NCBI GenBank assembly: GCA_026386955.1
Contig: JAPLMQ010000314.1
Span: 1-53,555, forward strand
Reading direction: 5' to 3'
Length of the DNA: 53,555 bases
Source of the DNA: Planctomycetota bacterium
GTDB lineage: Bacteria; Planctomycetota; Phycisphaerae; Phycisphaerales; Phycisphaeraceae
The notes under the pieces are model-generated. The model was not told where the DNA came from. It saw nothing but the letters and a program-made list of their open reading frames with translations, and ran no database searches. Both the position numbers and the translations under genes were made by a program. This document shows positions 27,761 through 35,822 of the stretch, piece after piece (position 1 is the stretch's first letter; each line of letters opens with the position of its first letter).

Positions 27761-28891
27761 ATGCGAGCGATCGTCACCGGCCAGGTCGGCGTGGAGAAGA
27801 AGAGCTACCTGCAGAAGGTCGTGCGCGTCGCGGGCGAGCGCGGCGAGAACATCGACCTCTTCAACGTCGGCGACCTCATGTACTCCGAGGCCCCCGAGGT
27901 CACCCCCGGGCGCATCCTCGACCTGCCCCTCTCCCGCCTCAACTCCCTCCGCCGGGCAGCCTTCAAGGACGTCATCGCCCACGCCGCGGGCAAGCCCAAC
28001 GTGCTGGTCAACACCCATGCCACCTTCCGCTGGCGGCACGGGCTCTTCAGCGCCTTCGACTTCGACCAGGTGCGCAAGCTCGAGCCCGACATGGCGATCT
28101 GCCTGGTCGACAACATCGAGGTCGTCCACCACCGCCTCCACAAGGAGCACACGACCGACGCCACGCTCAAGGACCTGATGGTCTGGCGCGAGGAGGAGAT
28201 CATGGCCACCGAGCTGATGGCCAAGGGGCTCGACCGCCCCGGGAACCTCTTCATCGTCTCCCGCGGGCGGCACGCCGACACCGCCGAGACGGTTTTCCGC
28301 CTGATCTGCCGACCCGAGATGCGCAAGGTCTACCCCTCGTTCCCGATGAGCCACGTGGTCGACATGCCCGACGTGCTCGCGGAGATCGACCGCTTCCGCG
28401 AGGCGCTCTCCAAGCACTTCATCACCTTCGACCCCGGCGACGTCGACGAGAAGCTGCTGCTCGAATCCGCGCTCGCGGCGGCCCACGAGGGCGTCGACTT
28501 CGTGCAGATCAAGGCCGGCTCGTTCTCGGGTTCCGGGGGGGGCGGGCGCGAGGTGATCAACGTCTCGGTCAAGCAGGTGCTCGACATCGCCGGCGACATC
28601 GACGGGCAGATCTACGCCCGCGACTTCAAGCTCATCGACCAGGCCGACATGATCGTCTCGCTCGTGCCGGAATTGGCAGGGGGCGTGCCCGGGCTTTCCA
28701 GCGGCGTCGAGCGCGAGCTGCAGCACGCCCACGAGCACGCGAAGGAGGTCTACGTGGTCTGGAAGCCGCGCAAGACCCCCAGCCCGTTCATCACCGAGAC
28801 CGCGACGCGCGTCTTCCGTTCCGTCGACGAGGCGCTGGCCTACTTCGAGGAACGCGGGATGTTCCACCAAGTCAGCTTGTTCGGACATTGA
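27761..28891 (+). CDS. P-loop kinase-like protein fused to a deoxyribosyltransferase-like domain
   Basis: A 376-residue cytoplasmic protein with two parts. The first 210 residues look like an adenylate kinase-like P-loop NTPase: MRAIVTGQVGVEKKSYL gives a GxxGxxKxS phosphate loop, followed by ICLVDNIEVVHHRL and a helix with REEEIMATELMA. From about residue 230 a second domain begins (VDFVQIKAGSFSGSGGGG ... GQIYARDFKLIDQADMIVSLVPE). It ends LSSGVERELQHAHEHAKEVYVVW and SPFITETATRVF, a pattern like nucleoside 2-deoxyribosyltransferases and related enzymes. No substrate can be named. Base composition matches the host, and the start is close to the probable promoter shared with floA. Confidence 0.65.
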   Translation: MRAIVTGQVGVEKKSYLQKVVRVAGERGENIDLFNVGDLMYSEAPEVTPGRILDLPLSRLNSLRRAAFKDVIAHAAGKPNVLVNTHATFRWRHGLFSAFDFDQVRKLEPDMAICLVDNIEVVHHRLHKEHTTDATLKDLMVWREEEIMATELMAKGLDRPGNLFIVSRGRHADTAETVFRLICRPEMRKVYPSFPMSHVVDMPDVLAEIDRFREALSKHFITFDPGDVDEKLLLESALAAAHEGVDFVQIKAGSFSGSGGGGREVINVSVKQVLDIAGDIDGQIYARDFKLIDQADMIVSLVPELAGGVPGLSSGVERELQHAHEHAKEVYVVWKPRKTPSPFITETATRVFRSVDEALAYFEERGMFHQVSLFGH

Positions 28892-28916
28892 CCGCCCGCC
28901 CCCACGACACACACCC

Positions 28917-29867
28917 ATGGCCACGCCACAACGCTTGATTTCCCGCGCTGCAGTCCGAGCCGCCCTCTCCGTCGCGCTGCTGGGCGGCGTGGCCCCGTCG
29001 GGCTGCGCCAAGTCCCCGCCCGCGATGCCGGCCGCAGCCCGGCCCGCGACGCTCAACGGCGCCATCGCCGCCGCCGCCGACCCGCGCGGGCTCTGGCCCA
29101 CGAAGCGGTACGTGCGCTTCGACATGGTCGTGCGCGACGGCCGGGGCAAGCAGTATTCGCGGGAGACCATCCTGCTCGACCGCCGGGAGGGGTACGCGCG
29201 TTACGAGGTCGATATGGCCGACTTCTCGCGCCTGCCTTTCGCGGAGCCGACTTCGGGCAGTTGGCAGGCCGAGGCGGCGATCCCCGTCCCCGACTCGGCC
29301 CCCCCCGCACCGGGGGCGGGGACCGGCGCTGCCGTGAATTCCAGCGGCGGTCGGCTCGTCGCGCTGGTCAACGTGCGCACCAAGCGGGGCGAGGTCTACC
29401 TCGACCGCAGGGCGCTCCCCATGCCGCCGGTGGGGCGCGTGCTGCAGCGCATCGACCAGACGTCGCTCTGGCTGCTGCTGCCCCTGCTCGCCGACGCGCC
29501 GGGCGCGCGGGCCGAGCCCCTCGGCGCGGTGAAGCTGATGGACGGCTCCCCCGCGAACGAGGTGCGCCTCCGCCTGGGCGAGCCGACGTCGCCCCCCGCC
29601 TACCCCGGGCCCGGAAGCGACTGGCGGCTGATGCTAGCCCCGGACGCCGGACGCATTTTGCGGACGCAGATCGTCACCCCCGGCTCGCCCCAGGCCGGGC
29701 GCGTGCTCGGAGCCGAGTGGCGCGGGCAGGTGGTCGTGGACGGGATCTCGCTCTGCCCCGAGCGCGCCCTCGACGACGGCAGGCAGGTCCTCTTCGACCA
29801 CATCGCCTTCCCCGCGATCCTCAGCCCGCGATATCTCTCCGACCCCACCGCTCCGACGCCGCAATGA
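28917..29867 (+). CDS. Putative lipoprotein of unknown function
   Basis: A 316-residue protein, 25 bases downstream of the P-loop gene on the same strand. The N-terminus (RAALSVALLGGVAPSGCAKSPP) has a signal-like hydrophobic core with a lipobox-like PSGC. The mature part begins with an alanine-rich linker, then beta-rich sequence (YVRFDMVVRDGRGKQYSRETILLD). A low-complexity proline/glycine stretch lies in the middle and a second beta-rich half follows. It may share the operon with its neighbours. No family is recognised. Confidence 0.6.
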   Translation: MATPQRLISRAAVRAALSVALLGGVAPSGCAKSPPAMPAAARPATLNGAIAAAADPRGLWPTKRYVRFDMVVRDGRGKQYSRETILLDRREGYARYEVDMADFSRLPFAEPTSGSWQAEAAIPVPDSAPPAPGAGTGAAVNSSGGRLVALVNVRTKRGEVYLDRRALPMPPVGRVLQRIDQTSLWLLLPLLADAPGARAEPLGAVKLMDGSPANEVRLRLGEPTSPPAYPGPGSDWRLMLAPDAGRILRTQIVTPGSPQAGRVLGAEWRGQVVVDGISLCPERALDDGRQVLFDHIAFPAILSPRYLSDPTAPTPQ

Positions 29868-29931
29868 TCGGCGCGAGTTCCCTCCACACCAGTTCCCTCC
29901 ATACGATTTCCCCCCATCAGTGAGCCTCTCC

Positions 29932-30678
29932 ATGATCACCGACGAGCAGAAGTTCCTCTTCGACCTGCAGGGCTACATCACCATCCCGGGCGTGATCCCG
30001 CCCGAGCACATCAAGCAGATGCAGGCCGACATGGCCTCGCACGGCATCGTCGATCCGCAGAACGACCCCAACGCCTCGCGCTTCGGCAACTTCCTCAAGT
30101 GGGGCCCGATTTGGCGCAACCTGATCGACCAACCCGCGGTCATGCCCTTCCTGACCGAGTTCATCGGGCCCAAGTTCCGGCTCGACCACATCTACGGCAT
30201 GGCGATGAGCGCCAAAGGCGCCCGCGGCGGCGAGGGGCTCCACCACGAAGGCGGCATGTTCAACCACGGCTGCTTCTACGTCACCCACGGGCAGCGCATC
30301 CACAACGGGCTGATCGTCGTGAGCTACGCGCTCTCCGACGTGCCCCCCGGCGCGGGCGGCTTCTGCTGCATCCCCGGCACGCACAAGTCGCTCTTCCCGC
30401 TCCCCAAGGGGGCCTACCAGGTCGACCACCCGCTGGTGAAGCACGTACCGATGAAGGCGGGCGACGTGCTGATCTTCACCGAGGCCCTGACCCACGGCAC
30501 GATGCCCTGGACCCTCGAGGCCTGGGAGCGCCGGTCGGTCCTGCTGAAGTACTGCCCGCACTACATGCAATGGGGCAGGGGCGGCGTCGCGGCCGACGAC
30601 CCGGAGCTGACCGAGCGGCAAAAGCTTCTCCTGCAAATCGCGCACGTGTGGGAGCGCCCCGCGCCGGTGTTTGAGTGA
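29932..30678 (+). CDS. Phytanoyl-CoA dioxygenase (PhyH) family protein, HHEGG motif
   Basis: A 248-residue PhyH homologue. The start MITDEQKFLFDLQGYITIPGV aligns with the PhyH protein at 3055, so I use the ATG at 29932, not the GTG four codons earlier. The region where HxD is expected reads GLHHEGGMFNHG; H104-H-E106 could supply an HxE pair, or H105-E-G an HxG. The distal histidine is H188 (TEALTHGTMPW) and R200/R201 are candidates for 2-oxoglutarate binding. GAGGFCCIPGTHKSLFPLP is the family's central segment. It and the 3055 protein form a subgroup apart from the two HQD-bearing proteins. Short TTCCCTCC-like repeats precede the gene. Confidence 0.82.
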   Translation: MITDEQKFLFDLQGYITIPGVIPPEHIKQMQADMASHGIVDPQNDPNASRFGNFLKWGPIWRNLIDQPAVMPFLTEFIGPKFRLDHIYGMAMSAKGARGGEGLHHEGGMFNHGCFYVTHGQRIHNGLIVVSYALSDVPPGAGGFCCIPGTHKSLFPLPKGAYQVDHPLVKHVPMKAGDVLIFTEALTHGTMPWTLEAWERRSVLLKYCPHYMQWGRGGVAADDPELTERQKLLLQIAHVWERPAPVFE

Positions 30679-30689
30679 GGGCGGAGTTC

Positions 30690-30870
30690 CGCGCGTCTGC
30701 GCGATGGATCCTTGTCTGATCCGATCAGATCAGAGCCGGACACTGTGTGTCCGGAGTTCGGGCGCTAGGCGGTACTCCGCCGCGCACGAAGTGCCGCATG
30801 CGCAGAGACACACGCATCGCCACAGCGCGGCATCGGGTTGACGTAGCCCGCCCGGCGTGTTGTGCTACGC
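30690..30870. repeat. Cluster of small palindromes
   Basis: Several hairpin-forming units follow each other: TGATC/GATCA near 30718-30732, the perfect CCGGACAC-TGT-GTGTCCGG at 30736-30754, GGCGG...CCGCC near 30768-30782, and GTAGC...GCTAC near 30844-30871. None has a T tract. They lie between the third PhyH gene and the small lipoprotein gene. Confidence 0.55.
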
Positions 30871-30901
30871 CTTGAGGGGTGGGCCTCGGAAGGCGCCGGC
30901 G

Positions 30902-31336
30902 ATGACGCGACCGATCGACAGGCGAATGCACAGGGCCGCGCGGGCCGCGAAACGCGCGGGGGTGGTCGCTCTTGCCCTCGCGCTTGGCGCGTGCCAGGCC
31001 GGCGGCGCGGGCTCGTCCATGACATCGACCTTCCAGCGCCCCGGCAACGACATGATCGCCCGGCTGCGCATCGAGAACCAGCGCAAGGTGCAGGGCTACG
31101 CCTCGATCGGGCCGGGCGCGTCGGAGATCGACGTCCGCCGGCTGATGGGCGACCGCCCCGTCTCGCCCGCGCCCAACACGCTGGAGTACACCGCCTATCT
31201 CCACGGCGACGCCGACGTGATCTACATCTACACGCTCGAGTTCGACGGCGGCTATCTCCGCACGAAATCGGTCCGGCAGATCCCCCCGCCCGTCGCCCCG
31301 CCGCGGACGGAGGTCTACCAAATCCCTTCGCGATAG
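30902..31336 (+). CDS. Small lipoprotein
   Basis: A 144-residue protein with a clear type II signal: basic start (MTRPIDRRMHRAARAAKRAG), hydrophobic VVALALALGAC, lipobox LGAC. GGAAGG lies upstream of the ATG and argues against a longer frame. The mature part MIARLRIENQRKVQGYASIG ... VRRLMGDRPVSP, then DVIYIYTLEFDGGYL, is short and beta-rich and could be a BamE/SmpA-like compact domain, though I cannot claim that. It sits 34 bases before the beta-helix gene on the same strand. Confidence 0.65.
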   Translation: MTRPIDRRMHRAARAAKRAGVVALALALGACQAGGAGSSMTSTFQRPGNDMIARLRIENQRKVQGYASIGPGASEIDVRRLMGDRPVSPAPNTLEYTAYLHGDADVIYIYTLEFDGGYLRTKSVRQIPPPVAPPRTEVYQIPSR

Positions 31337-31370
31337 CCATTTAAAAAAAGCTCCATCGGAACCCCACGCC

Positions 31371-33575
31371 ATGGCCCGACCCGTCCGCAAGCCACGTCGT
31401 TCCGCTGCCTCCCCCTCCGCGAAGCCTGCGACGAAGCCGGTTTCACCCGCGGCCCCAAAGCCCGAGGTCGCCGAGTTCTTCGTCGCCCTCGACGGGAACG
31501 ACGCTTGGTCCGGACGGCTGGCGTCGCCGAACGCGGGCAAGACCGACGGCCCGTTCGCAACGGTGTCCGCCGCGCAGAAGGCCGTGCGGGCGATGAAGGT
31601 CGACGGCGAACTTCCGATGCCGATGCGCATCCTCCTCCGCGGCGGGACCCACTTTCTCCCGCGCCCGCTCACCCTCACGCCCGACGACTCCGGCAGCCCC
31701 GCGCCGATGGGCAGTTGGGGCAACGTCGAGGGGCCCGAACACAGCGTCACCTACGCCGCCTACAAGGGTGAGAAGCCCGTCCTCAGCGGCGGGCGCGCGA
31801 TCACTGGCTTCAAGCCCTGCGTCATCAAGACCCCGGGGCAGAGCGTCGAGGCCTGGGTCGCCGACGTGCCCGACGTCCGGGCCGGCAAGTGGTTCTTCAC
31901 CCAGCTCTGGGTCAACGGCCGGCGGGCCCGGCGGACTCGCCTCCCGCGCCAAGGCCTCTTCCGCCTCGTCGAGCCGCTGGGCGAGGTCGTCTGGCAGGGC
32001 GACGTCCACAAGGTCCTCTTCACCGGGCAGGACCAGTTCCGCTTCCGACGGGGCGACCTGCAGGCCTGGCGGAACCTGCGCGACGTCGAGTTCGTCGCGC
32101 TGCACTTCTGGATCGACAGCCGAATCCGCTTCGACACCATCGACCACGTCGGCTGCGCCGCCCACCTGCAGTGGAAGTCGCGCATGCGCCTCACCGACGA
32201 CTTCAGCAAGAATGGCGCCCAGTACTACGTCGAGAACGTCATGGAGGCGCTCGACGCGCCCGGGCAGTGGTACCTCGACAGCGGCGCGGGGAAGGTCTAC
32301 TACCTCCCGCGGGCCGGGGAGACGATCGAGCAAGTCCAGGTGATCGCCCCCAAGCTCACGCACATCATTGAGCTGAACGGCGACCTGGCCAACGACAAAC
32401 CCGTCGCCAACGTCGCCTTCGAGGGGCTGGCCTTCAGCCACAGCGAGTGGACGCCCGACGAGGCCTCGCGCCAGGCCACGCCCCAGGCGGCCTGCCACGT
32501 GCCCGGCGCGGTGCGCGTCCACCACGGCAAGCTCGTGCGCTTCGAGCGCTGCACCGTCTCGCACGTCAGCACCTACGGCGTGGAGATCGACAAGGGCAGC
32601 ACCGACGTCACGCTCTCCGCCTGCGCCATCACCGACTTGGGCGGCGGGGGCGTGAAGATCTGGCACGAGCCCGACGCCAAGGCCAAAAGCTCTCCCGGGG
32701 GCGGGGCCGACATGTCCTGCGCCGCCACGTGCAGGCGCGTCACCGTCGAGGACTGCCTCATCTCCGACGGCGGGCACCGGCACCATCAGGCGGTGGGCGT
32801 GCTCATCGGCCGCTGCCCGGGCAACAAGATCCTCCACAACCACATCCACAACTTCGACTACACCGGCATCAGCGTGGGGTGGACCTGGGGCTACGCCGAG
32901 AGCTCCGCCTACGGCAACATCATCGAGCACAACCACGTCCACGACATCGGTCGCGGGATGCTCAGCGACATGGGCGGCATCTACACCCTGGGCGTCTCGC
33001 CCGGGACGCGCATCCGCTTCAACGTCTTCCACGACGTGGAGTCCCGCGGCTACGGCGGATGGGCGATCTACACCGACGAGGGCTCGACCGACATCCTCAT
33101 CGAGAAGAACCTGGCCTACCGCACCAAGAGCCAGGGCTTCCACCAGCACTACGGGCGCGACAACATCGTCCGCAACAACATCTTCGCCTTCGGACGCGAG
33201 GCCCAGATCGCCCGCTCCCGCCTGGAGGGGCACAGCTCCTTCGACTTCTCCAACAACATCGTCTACTGCGACAACGACGGGAAGGTGCTCGCGGGGAACT
33301 GGAGCCAAGGCCCCGCGTGGAGCCCCGGCCTGGGCGCGACGATGGACGGCAACGTCTACTTCCACCGCGGGGGCAAGCCGCTCGACTTCGCCGGCGCCGA
33401 CTTCAAGGCGTGGCGGAAGCGCGGGCTCGACAAGAGCTCGGTCGTGGCGGACCCCCTGTTCGTCAATCCCGACAAGGGAGACTTCCGACTGCGCCCGGGC
33501 TCGCCCGCGGTGAAGCTGGGGTTCGAGCCTTGGGACATGTCGGATGTCGGGCCGCGACGAAAGCCGGGGGCGTGA
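31371..33575 (+). CDS. Right-handed parallel beta-helix protein, GH141-like
   Basis: A 734-residue protein. After a basic, alanine/proline-rich start with no hydrophobic signal, it shows EFFVALDGNDAWSGRL and GPFATVSAAQKAVRAM, the typical opening of secreted beta-helix carbohydrate enzymes. It continues with PMRILLRGGTHFL, TPDDSGSPA, VTYAAYKGEKPVLSGGRAI and QLWVNGRRARRTRLP. This order resembles GH141-type enzymes (fucosidase/xylanase family) and related planctomycete proteins. The second half has the repeated helix rungs NKILHNHIHNFDYTGISV, NIIEHNHVHDIGRGMLSD and NIVRNNIFAFGREAQIARS. It probably acts on plant or algal polysaccharide. The lack of a visible signal peptide is odd for the family. 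Confidence 0.8.
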   Translation: MARPVRKPRRSAASPSAKPATKPVSPAAPKPEVAEFFVALDGNDAWSGRLASPNAGKTDGPFATVSAAQKAVRAMKVDGELPMPMRILLRGGTHFLPRPLTLTPDDSGSPAPMGSWGNVEGPEHSVTYAAYKGEKPVLSGGRAITGFKPCVIKTPGQSVEAWVADVPDVRAGKWFFTQLWVNGRRARRTRLPRQGLFRLVEPLGEVVWQGDVHKVLFTGQDQFRFRRGDLQAWRNLRDVEFVALHFWIDSRIRFDTIDHVGCAAHLQWKSRMRLTDDFSKNGAQYYVENVMEALDAPGQWYLDSGAGKVYYLPRAGETIEQVQVIAPKLTHIIELNGDLANDKPVANVAFEGLAFSHSEWTPDEASRQATPQAACHVPGAVRVHHGKLVRFERCTVSHVSTYGVEIDKGSTDVTLSACAITDLGGGGVKIWHEPDAKAKSSPGGGADMSCAATCRRVTVEDCLISDGGHRHHQAVGVLIGRCPGNKILHNHIHNFDYTGISVGWTWGYAESSAYGNIIEHNHVHDIGRGMLSDMGGIYTLGVSPGTRIRFNVFHDVESRGYGGWAIYTDEGSTDILIEKNLAYRTKSQGFHQHYGRDNIVRNNIFAFGREAQIARSRLEGHSSFDFSNNIVYCDNDGKVLAGNWSQGPAWSPGLGATMDGNVYFHRGGKPLDFAGADFKAWRKRGLDKSSVVADPLFVNPDKGDFRLRPGSPAVKLGFEPWDMSDVGPRRKPGA

Positions 33576-33586
33576 GGCGCGCAGGA

Positions 33587-33616
33587 AAACCCAGGCACAG
33601 CGGTGCCGGGGCTTTG
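33587..33616 (+). terminator. Imperfect CCCAGGCAC hairpin after the beta-helix gene
   Basis: AAAACCCAGGCAC pairs imperfectly with GTGCCGGGGCTTT around AGC. The T run is short, so it may be a weak terminator. Degenerate member of the recurrent family. Confidence 0.5.
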
Positions 33617-33662
33617 GGTGGGTGGTGCGCGCGGTTCCCGCGCGACGGCTTTGATTTCGATG

Positions 33663-33998
33663 TCAGACCTGCGCCTGCACCCGGCCGTCGACCACGCGCA
33701 CGGGGTAGACCTTGACCTTGATGCTCGGGTTGTCCGGGCATTCGCCGCTGCAGATCTTGAAGGGCCAGGCGTGCCAGGGGCAGTAGACCACGCCCTGCGA
33801 GACGTAGCCCGAGGCCAGGCTGCCGCCCGCGTGCGGGCAGGTGTCGTCGAGGACCTGGAGTTTCTCCGCGTCGAGGCGGAAGACCGCCAGGGCCGCGGTC
33901 TTGAGGCCCACGAACTTCCCGCCTCCGTTGGCGGGCACGTCGCCCAGGGCGCACAGGTCGGTCCACTCCGCCGCCTTCTCCGTCTTTTCGTCGCTCAT
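33663..33998 (-). CDS. Rieske [2Fe-2S] protein coupled to an ABC exporter
   Basis: A 111-residue soluble Rieske ferredoxin of the NirD-like kind. The two cluster loops are CPHAGGSL and CPWHAWPF, giving the C-x-H ... C-x-x-H ligand set. Its ATG overlaps the stop codon of the ABC gene as ATGA, so translation must be coupled. Rieske proteins of this size usually feed electrons to oxygenases or reductases; none is next to it. GRVQAQV ends the chain. The link between a redox carrier and an ABC exporter is unexplained. Confidence 0.92.
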   Translation of the reverse strand: MSDEKTEKAAEWTDLCALGDVPANGGGKFVGLKTAALAVFRLDAEKLQVLDDTCPHAGGSLASGYVSQGVVYCPWHAWPFKICSGECPDNPSIKVKVYPVRVVDGRVQAQV

Positions 33999-35815
33999 GA
34001 CTTGCTCGCTTGGATGAACTGTTGGTACAGATTCGCGTACACGCCGCCGGTCGCCAGGAGATCGTTGTGCGTCCCGCGCTCCACGATCCGCCCGCGGTCC
34101 AGCACCAGCACCACGTCGGCGTGGCGGATGGTACTCAACCGGTGGGCGACCACAAAACTGGTCCTGCCCTTCAAGAGCACCGAAAGGGCCTGCTGGATGC
34201 GGGCCTCGGTGACGGTGTCGACCGCGCTGGTCGCCTCGTCGAGGATCATGATCCGCGGGTCGGCCAGCATCGCCCGGGCGAAACAGACGAGTTGCCGCTG
34301 GCCGAGTGAGAGCCCCGCGCCGCGCTCGCCCACACGCGTCATCAGCCCCTGAGGCAGGGCCTCGAAGATGTCGAGGCAGCCCAGCGCGTCGGCCGCCTTC
34401 TGCACCTCCGCGTCGGCCGCCGACCTCCTCCCCACGCGGATGTTGTCCATCACCGTGCCGGTGAAGAGGAAGTTCGCCTGCAGCACGATCCCCATCTGCC
34501 GGTGCAGGGACGACGCCTTGATCTTGCGGATCTCGTGCCCATCGATCGTCAGGCTCCCCGCGGTGGGCAGGTAGAACTTCGAGATCAGGTTGATGATCGT
34601 GCTCTTGCCGCTGCCGGTGTGCCCCACCAGGGCGATGGTCTGCCCGGGCTCGGCGACGAAGTTCACGTCGCGCAGCACCAGCTTCTGCGGGTTGTAGCCG
34701 AAGCTCAGGTCCTTGAACTCGACGCGCCCCTGGATCGGGGGCAGTTCGGCCGCGTCGTCCTCGTCGACCAGCTCCGGCTTCTCGTCGAGCAGGAGGAAAG
34801 CCCGCTCCGCGCCGGCCATCGACGACATGGCCGTGTTGTACTGGTTGCCCAGCACCGCGAGCGGCGCGAGCAGGTTGTTGGCCAGGAAGTAGAAGAGCAC
34901 CAGGTCCTCCACCGGCGAGGGATGGCTGGAGCGCAGGACCAGCCAGGCGCTGGCGACGAAGACCACGCCGATGGCGAGCTGGTTGAGCAGCTCGACGACG
35001 GGCTGGAACTGCCCGGTCGCGCGGGCGACGGCCATGTTGTAGTGCGAGTGGTCGACGATCAGCGCGTTCCACGCCTGGGCGTTGACGTCCTGCCTCGCGA
35101 ACCCCTGCGTGACCCGCATCCCGTTGACCGACTCCGCCAGCGTCGCGGTCAATCGGCTGAAGCTCTCCTGCACCGCCCGCGTGGCCTCGGAGAGCCGCCG
35201 GCGGAAGATGTGGTAGACCGCGTAGTAGATCGGCGCGACGACCAGCATCATCAGCGACAGCCGCCAGTTGAAGCAGAGCATCAGCACCGCCGAGAAGAGC
35301 ATCATCGCGAGGTTGACCAGCCCCATGAAGACCGCGTCCTGCACGCCAGCGCGGACGCTCTCGACGTCGGAGGTGAACCGGCTGATCAGCCTGCCCAAAC
35401 GGTTTCGCCCGAAGAAGGACATGCTCATCTTCTGCAGGTGGTCGAACATGTCGTTGCGCAGGTCGTGCACGACGCCCTCGCCCACCAGCAGCGCCAGCCA
35501 GAGGCGGTAATAGAGCACGAAGTCGGTGAAGAAGGCGAGGAGGATGTAGAGCCCGCAGGCGCCCCAGAGCCACGCGTGCCCGCCCTTCGCCACCGGGCCG
35601 TTGAGGATCCACGAGAGGCACCACGCCATCGCCGGCCCCTGCACGCCCCGGAGCAGCACGCAGAGCACCAGCCAGCGCACCTCCTGGCGGTTGTTGCCCG
35701 TGTAGCCGAACATCCGCTTGTAGAGCCTCAGCTCCAGCGGCTTCTGGCGCACCTCGTCCTCGCTGATCCGGCGGACCCGCGTGAGCGTGGGGATGTCCTC
35801 GTACTTGGTGTTCAC
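33995..35815 (-). CDS. ABC exporter half-transporter (catalytic-site subunit)
   Basis: A 606-residue type IV (MsbA/BmrCD-like) half-transporter: six-helix membrane domain (about residues 45-330), then an ATPase domain. Walker A is GHTGSGKST (398-406), the Q loop is GIVLQANFLF and Walker B with catalytic glutamate is MILDEATSAVD. The signature is LSLGQRQ, altered from LSGGQ, and the switch histidine is in VVAHRLST. Its start is 8 bases after the upstream ABC gene's stop, and the two probably form a heterodimer. The altered signature faces the partner's degenerate Walker B. Confidence 0.93.
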   Translation of the reverse strand: MNTKYEDIPTLTRVRRISEDEVRQKPLELRLYKRMFGYTGNNRQEVRWLVLCVLLRGVQGPAMAWCLSWILNGPVAKGGHAWLWGACGLYILLAFFTDFVLYYRLWLALLVGEGVVHDLRNDMFDHLQKMSMSFFGRNRLGRLISRFTSDVESVRAGVQDAVFMGLVNLAMMLFSAVLMLCFNWRLSLMMLVVAPIYYAVYHIFRRRLSEATRAVQESFSRLTATLAESVNGMRVTQGFARQDVNAQAWNALIVDHSHYNMAVARATGQFQPVVELLNQLAIGVVFVASAWLVLRSSHPSPVEDLVLFYFLANNLLAPLAVLGNQYNTAMSSMAGAERAFLLLDEKPELVDEDDAAELPPIQGRVEFKDLSFGYNPQKLVLRDVNFVAEPGQTIALVGHTGSGKSTIINLISKFYLPTAGSLTIDGHEIRKIKASSLHRQMGIVLQANFLFTGTVMDNIRVGRRSAADAEVQKAADALGCLDIFEALPQGLMTRVGERGAGLSLGQRQLVCFARAMLADPRIMILDEATSAVDTVTEARIQQALSVLLKGRTSFVVAHRLSTIRHADVVLVLDRGRIVERGTHNDLLATGGVYANLYQQFIQASKS

Positions 35816-35822
35816 ATGGTGC

